Origin: Acidilobaceae archaeon
Lineage (GTDB): Archaea > Thermoproteota > Thermoprotei_A > Sulfolobales > Acidilobaceae
Assembly (NCBI GenBank): GCA_027080775.1
Contig: JALWPV010000032.1
Span: forward strand, 124,001-188,000
Reading direction: 5' to 3'
Length of the DNA stretch: 64,000 nt
Shown: piece by piece, positions 60,320 to 64,000 of the stretch
How the letters are laid out: each line of letters starts with the position of its first letter
Numbering within the stretch: position 1 is the stretch's first letter
Program-made: the position numbers and the translations under genes
The notes under the pieces: generated by a model
Seen by the model: the letters and a program-made list of their open reading frames with translations, nothing else
What the model was told of the DNA's origin: nothing
Databases searched by the model: none

Positions 60320-61330
60320 CTACCCCAGGCGGGCCTTGACGCCCTCCTTGTAGCGGGTGAGGTTCGGGGTCTCGTGGGGGTCGACGCCGCGCAGTCCGGC
60401 GGCTATAGTTGAGGCGTACCCGGCTAGTATGGCGGAGCGGGCCAGCTTGAAAGCCGTACTCGGGCCCTGGAGCATCACCTCCTCCACCCTATAGCCAGCA
60501 CTCCTATGCATGGAGACGCTGGCGTCCAGCATGACGTTGCAGACCGGGTCAACGGGGTCCCTCAGGACTAGGAGGAGCCCCCTGAACCCGGGCTTCGCCT
60601 GGAGAGCTACTATGTCGTTGTGCCCGCTCTCCGGGTAGACGTCGTCCCTCGCCGGCATCTTGGTGTTCTCCCCCAGCTCCGTCCTCCACCTGCGGGCGGC
60701 TGGCGAGAGGCGGCCGCACGCTGCTATGAAGGCGCAGTCCGCCCAGGCGAGCGCCTCTGCTATGCCGCGCGCCTCCTCGGGCTCCGTTGACTCGAACGCC
60801 GCGGTCACGTGGCCCGCCAGCTCCTCGAGCCTCCCACCGGCCCCCGAGGGCTTGGAGAGGAGCCCGAGGATCCCGCCGAGCAGGTAGGCCATGCTTGTCC
60901 TACCGTACTCCCCGGGCTCCACCCTCACCGTGGGCCAGCCGCGCTCCCCGGCGATGGCCAGAAGCTCCCCCCCAGCGGTGACAGCCGCTACGGAGGCCCC
61001 AGCCCTGGAGGCCCTCCTAGTGCACTCGAGGGTCTCCCAAGTGTTGCCGGAGTAGCTGACCGACACCACTAGATCACGGCTCGAGAGCCATGCGGGCGGC
61101 TCGAAGCTCCTAACGATAGTTAAGGGTGCCCTGAGGCCCACCTCCTCCAGGATGGCGGCGGCGTGCTCCCCGGCGGCGGCGCTGCTGCCCATCCCGCAGA
61201 TGACTACGGCCCTGGGCTCCACTCCGGGGCTGGCCTCGAGGCCCCTCTCCCAGGCCAGCCTGAAGTGGCGGGGCCAGGCCCTGTAGCGCTCGATCATGGA
61301 CTCAACCCTCTCCTCGATGCCCCCGCTCAC
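60320..61330 (-). CDS. Bifunctional phosphoglucose/phosphomannose isomerase
   Basis: SIS-domain sugar isomerase that interconverts glucose-6-P, mannose-6-P and fructose-6-P, feeding ino1 and glycolysis. The 336-residue protein has VICGMGSSAAAGEHAA, VSYSGNTWETLEC (SIS substrate loop), TELGENTKMPAR (catalytic Glu region), and PESGHNDIV (conserved His). The C-terminal DPHETPNLTRYKEGVK matches crenarchaeal PGI/PMI. The start at 61330 reads MSGGIEERVESMIERYR. It lies 22 nt after the DUF2299-like gene. Confidence 0.93.
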   Translation of the reverse strand: MSGGIEERVESMIERYRAWPRHFRLAWERGLEASPGVEPRAVVICGMGSSAAAGEHAAAILEEVGLRAPLTIVRSFEPPAWLSSRDLVVSVSYSGNTWETLECTRRASRAGASVAAVTAGGELLAIAGERGWPTVRVEPGEYGRTSMAYLLGGILGLLSKPSGAGGRLEELAGHVTAAFESTEPEEARGIAEALAWADCAFIAACGRLSPAARRWRTELGENTKMPARDDVYPESGHNDIVALQAKPGFRGLLLVLRDPVDPVCNVMLDASVSMHRSAGYRVEEVMLQGPSTAFKLARSAILAGYASTIAAGLRGVDPHETPNLTRYKEGVKARLG

Positions 61331-61352
61331 GCCCCTCCACCCCGTTAGCCCT

Positions 61353-61874
61353 CTACATAACCATAGTGTCCTGCCTGGGCCCGGCTCCAGTGCCGAGGCG
61401 GGCGTTGAGTCTCTCCACTATTATCTGGTACGCATTGGAGAGCACCCTACAGGTAGTCATCACCTCGCGCCTGAGTATCCCCTCAGCCTCCCTGGTGTAG
61501 AGGGGCACCTCCCTCGAGACAAGCATTCCCTCCATAGCGGTGGAGCCGGGGGGCTGGGGTATGACCACGCAGTCGGGGCATAGGTGTAGCAGGGACTCCA
61601 CCAGCTCGGCCCTCAGCTCGAGCCTCTCGGGCTCCGCGAGGGAGTTGAAGGCGTTCTGGTGGTGCGGGGCCAGCTTGACCCCCATGCTTAGCACTATCTT
61701 TGGGATGTTGGAGGGCTTCTGAACCGCTATGTTGACCTGGAGCGGGGCCTTAACCGTGACGAGCATAGACCACTCCAGCGGCGCCTGCGGGGGTACCTCC
61801 ATCTTCTTTACCTCGAACCCCTCATCGACGAACCAGGACATCAGCTTACCCCTAAGGTCTTCGCCCAAAAGCAC
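61353..61874 (-). CDS. DUF2299-like conserved crenarchaeal protein
   Basis: A 173-residue protein with an alpha/beta core: LRGKLMSWFVDEGFEVKKME, MLVTVKAPLQVNIAVQKPSN, VLSMGVKLAPHHQNAF, then a long helical part and a C-terminal helix VMTTCRVLSNAYQIIVERLN. It resembles the DUF2299 family of hyperthermophilic archaea, for which I know no firm function. No catalytic motif is seen. Start ATG/TTG at 61874. It precedes the PGI/PMI gene on the same strand, with 22 nt between. Confidence 0.65.
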   Translation of the reverse strand: MLLGEDLRGKLMSWFVDEGFEVKKMEVPPQAPLEWSMLVTVKAPLQVNIAVQKPSNIPKIVLSMGVKLAPHHQNAFNSLAEPERLELRAELVESLLHLCPDCVVIPQPPGSTAMEGMLVSREVPLYTREAEGILRREVMTTCRVLSNAYQIIVERLNARLGTGAGPRQDTMVM

Positions 61875-61932
61875 CCACCACCCGAGGCTCTAGCAGGCCC
61901 GGGTTATAATGGAGGGCCCTCACCGCCTAGGC

Positions 61933-62994
61933 CTACGAGCCGCAGGTCCTCCAGGGCTCCGGCGGGGGCCCCTCACCGCTCCAGGGCCTGGCCCTCCTGT
62001 GCGGATCCAGGGAGGCCGGGAGGGGGCGGCCCCGGGTTATGGCGTCGGCTAGGAGCCTGGCCAGTGCCGGGGCCGCCATGAGGCCGTAGCCGTCTAGGCC
62101 CGCGAAGACGTAGACGCCCTCGACCCACTCGCCCACGGCGGGGAGGCCGTCTCCCGTTATCATGCAGGGGGCCGCCCAGCTGCTCGTCGGATAGGACTCC
62201 TCGAAGACTGGGGAGACTCTGGCCAGCTCCTCAAGAACCTCGTAGGGGGTCCCCGGCTCGGGCGCGGCCTCCCCCGGCTCGCCTAGGATCCTGTTGGGCC
62301 CATCGCCGACTATCGCCCTGCCCGGGGCCTCGGGTACGGCGTAGGCGCTCTCACCGTCGTGCTCCACGTAGAGTATGGCCTCGAGGCTCCCCCCGGGAAG
62401 GCGCACGCTTGAGGCCTCGCAGTTATAGAGCGCGGAGCCCGCCACCTCCGAGGCTGGCGCCCCGAGGACCATGGGAGTCCAGGCCCCCGCAGCCACGACG
62501 ACAACGTCAAAGCCATCCCGGAGGGCCCTCCAGGGGTCTGCCTCGACCGGGCGTATGGGCCCCGGCGGGGGGCTCGTGAGCCTCGAGAGGAGCCCGCCTA
62601 GGTCGACGAGGGCCTCTAGCGTGTAGCCGGTCCCCCACCCGTTGGGGGGCTCGATGGGGAGCCCCGCCAGCCTGGATGCCTCGCCGGGGCTGAGGGCGCC
62701 GGCCTCGACCCCGTGGTACCGCAGCTCGAGGAGGCCCCCGATGCACTCTCCCGGGGCGACGAGAATCCCGGGTAGCCTCCGGGCCACGCCCAGGGACTCG
62801 TAGAGGTCCAGGGACTCCACGCTCCAGCTGAGGGGAGGCTCGGGGAGCTGGAGGGTGACTATACCCGAGGCCGCCCCCGTGGCGCCTCCCATGGGCCCCC
62901 GGGGGTCGGCTACCTCGACACTGGCCCCGCGGGATGCTAGCTCGCGCGCCACCATTAGGCCGGCGATGCCCGCTCCTATCACGAGGACCCTCAA
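61933..62994 (-). CDS. DAO-family FAD-dependent oxidoreductase
   Basis: A 353-residue flavoenzyme of the D-amino-acid-oxidase/glycine-oxidase type: dinucleotide fold RVLVIGAGIAGLMVARELAS, GATGAASGIVTLQLPEPPLS (FAD-binding loop), and C-terminal VYVFAGLDGYGLMAAPALARL with the family's G-x-x-G-x-G-like region. Substrates in this family range from glycine and proline to D-amino acids. Start TTG at 62994 follows GCGGCGAG. It is divergent from panB. Confidence 0.82.
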   Translation of the reverse strand: MRVLVIGAGIAGLMVARELASRGASVEVADPRGPMGGATGAASGIVTLQLPEPPLSWSVESLDLYESLGVARRLPGILVAPGECIGGLLELRYHGVEAGALSPGEASRLAGLPIEPPNGWGTGYTLEALVDLGGLLSRLTSPPPGPIRPVEADPWRALRDGFDVVVVAAGAWTPMVLGAPASEVAGSALYNCEASSVRLPGGSLEAILYVEHDGESAYAVPEAPGRAIVGDGPNRILGEPGEAAPEPGTPYEVLEELARVSPVFEESYPTSSWAAPCMITGDGLPAVGEWVEGVYVFAGLDGYGLMAAPALARLLADAITRGRPLPASLDPHRRARPWSGEGPPPEPWRTCGS

Positions 62995-63136
62995 CTCGCC
63001 GCGCAGCCCATGGAGGCCCTCCGGGGCTGGGCGAGTATTTCAACTAGCGTGTGCGTGTGGTTGCTCCCCGGGTGTCATAGCCCTGGCGGGGGAGTCATGC
63101 GGTAGCGGTAGGGGGAAGGTTAGGGCCCGCGACATA

Positions 63137-63898
63137 GTGGGGGCCAAGGGGCGTGGGAGGCTGGTCATGGTCACGGCCTACGACTACCCTACTGCTCTGG
63201 CTGTCGATAGGGCTGGGGTGGACTCCATACTCGTTGGCGACAGCCTCGGGATGGTGGTTCTAGGCCTCGACTCCACGCTGCAGGTGACCATGGAGGACAT
63301 GGTCAGGCACACAGCGGCCGTAGCCCGCGCCAGGCCCTGCGCCTTCCTCGTGGCTGACATGCCTTTCATGAGCTACGAGCCGAGCGCCTCGAGGGCAGTG
63401 GAGTCTGCGGGCCTCCTGGTGAGGGCTGGCGCCGAGGCGGTTAAGCTGGAGGGTGGAAGTGAGTACGCCGACAGAGTCAGGGCCATAGTCAACGCTGGGA
63501 TCCCCGTGGTCGGCCACGTAGGCCTAACGCCCCAGAGGATGCACAGGCTAAGCGGCTACAGGAGGCAGGGCAAGACCGAGTCCGAGGCCTCTAGGCTACT
63601 GGAGGATGCGAGGAGCCTGGAGGAGGCCGGTGCAATAGCCGTGGTCATAGAGTACACGAAGGCCGACGTGGCCAGGATGATAACTGAGAGGCTCTCCATA
63701 CCGACGATATGCATTGGGAGCGGGCCTTACTGCGACGGCCAGGTGCTGGTGCTCCACGACATAATAGGTCTCTCAACGTTCACGCCGCCATTCGCGAAGC
63801 GCTACGCAGACGCCATGGGCCTCATCGTTGACGCTGTCTCGAGGTTCGCCAGCGAGGTCCGCTCTGGGGCCTTCCCGGGGCCTGAGCACTACAAGTGA
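63137..63898 (+). CDS. panB: Ketopantoate hydroxymethyltransferase
   Basis: Makes ketopantoate from ketoisovalerate and methylene-folate (or the archaeal methylene-carrier), the first step to pantothenate and CoA. Family blocks are clear: VMVTAYDYPTALAVDRAGVD, ILVGDSLGMVVLGLDSTLQV (metal-binding Asp), ADMPFMSYEPSASRAVESAG, VKLEGGSEYADRV, VVGHVGLTPQRMHRLSGYRR, and SIPTICIGSGPYCDGQVLVL. The start is unclear. The frame upstream reads KVRARDIVGAKGRGR, matching the usual N-terminus, but contains no ATG/GTG/TTG until GTG at 63137, which gives a slightly short 253-residue protein. A TATA-like AGTATTT at 63034-63040 is upstream. Confidence 0.9.
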   Translation: MGAKGRGRLVMVTAYDYPTALAVDRAGVDSILVGDSLGMVVLGLDSTLQVTMEDMVRHTAAVARARPCAFLVADMPFMSYEPSASRAVESAGLLVRAGAEAVKLEGGSEYADRVRAIVNAGIPVVGHVGLTPQRMHRLSGYRRQGKTESEASRLLEDARSLEEAGAIAVVIEYTKADVARMITERLSIPTICIGSGPYCDGQVLVLHDIIGLSTFTPPFAKRYADAMGLIVDAVSRFASEVRSGAFPGPEHYK

Positions 63899-63978
63899 TT
63901 CTACCTAGAACCTACTTCATAGTGGTAGTGGTTAACGTAATAAACCGCTCCCTTTAACGGCGTTTATGGGGGGCACTA

Positions 63979-64000
63979 TTGGCTCTAACCGCAAAGGAGC
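63979..64000 (+). CDS. Start of a gene running off the window
   Basis: TTG at 63979 after GGGGGGCACTA opens a frame (reads MALTAKE) that continues to the window end. A TATA-like CGTAATAAACC at 63937-63947 lies about 35 nt upstream. An alternative is ATG at 63966 in another frame. Too short to identify. Confidence 0.3.

Noticed and set aside
62855-63136. Long N-terminal extension of PanB from an upstream start
   Set aside because: It would be antisense to the FAD oxidoreductase start and the extra residues have no PanB similarity.

Overview
The window is GC-rich archaeal chromosome from a hyperthermophilic crenarchaeote (Thermoproteota). The supporting features are a group II chaperonin (thermosome), archaeal prefoldin, Rpo6, a Gins23-MCM gene pair, Hel308, a Cdc48/VAT ATPase, an Elf1-like zinc ribbon, archaeal inositol-phosphate synthase, short-chain isoprenyl diphosphate synthase, TATA-box promoters often about 25-40 nt before the start codon, many GTG/TTG starts, genome-encoded CCA on all three tRNAs and an intron in tRNA-Ser. 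The overall look is Desulfurococcales/Pyrodictiaceae-like; I cannot name the species. No CRISPR array, insertion sequence or prophage is visible. The window is almost fully coding, with no gene-free stretch above 300 bases.

Layout. 0-8 kb: partial topoisomerase IA, an M50 membrane protease, RNA polymerase subunit Rpo6, a DUF996 membrane protein, an EamA-type transporter, a thermosome subunit, a degenerate TtuA/Ncs6-like protein and an unrecognised basic zinc-ribbon protein. 8-16.6 kb: replication and repair (Gins23, an intein-containing MCM helicase, M42 peptidase, Hel308, saccharopine-dehydrogenase-like enzyme). 16.8-19.8 kb: tRNA-Gly, prefoldin alpha, a mini prefoldin-like protein, a small membrane protein and a strongly diverged chaperonin paralogue. 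19.9-26.5 kb: acyl/aryl-CoA ligase cluster (two PaaK-like enzymes, a truncated ANL enzyme, a GNAT, a small helical protein, an amidohydrolase). 26.5-31 kb: regulator and membrane protein divergent from an ABC exporter with two paralogous permeases. 31-37 kb: lipoate-ligase-like protein, HD hydrolase, CutA, enolase, TrkA-type protein, MscS channel, Elf1-like protein. 36.4-40.8 kb: nicotinamidase-like protein plus NAD(P)HX repair enzyme, a PadR regulator, prenyl synthase, intron-containing tRNA-Ser. 40.9-46.6 kb: PEBP protein, tRNA-Pro, a four-gene DUF35/thiolase-like operon divergent from inositol-phosphate synthase. 46.8-52.7 kb: a giant MMPL/RND transporter with its PadR regulator, and RqcH. 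52.9-64 kb: succinate dehydrogenase operon sdhA-C-D-B, Cdc48/VAT, class III aminotransferase, phosphoglucose/phosphomannose isomerase, a DUF2299-like protein, a DAO-type flavoenzyme, PanB and the first bases of a further gene.

A recurring theme is paralogues that keep a family fold but lose its catalytic residues: the chaperonin-like protein (ATP-site loops changed), the TtuA-like protein (PP-loop lost), the two thiolase-like proteins (Cys, His and second Cys all missing) with one DUF35 partner missing two zinc ligands, the lipoate-ligase-like protein (no acceptor-binding lysine segment), the ANL enzyme (changed P-loop, missing C-terminal lysine motif) and the MCM intein (homing endonuclease acidic residues lost). 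The best candidates for an undescribed system are the chaperonin-like gene beside two prefoldin-type genes, and the four-gene thiolase-like/DUF35 operon. All family assignments were made by reading the sequence; no database search was run.
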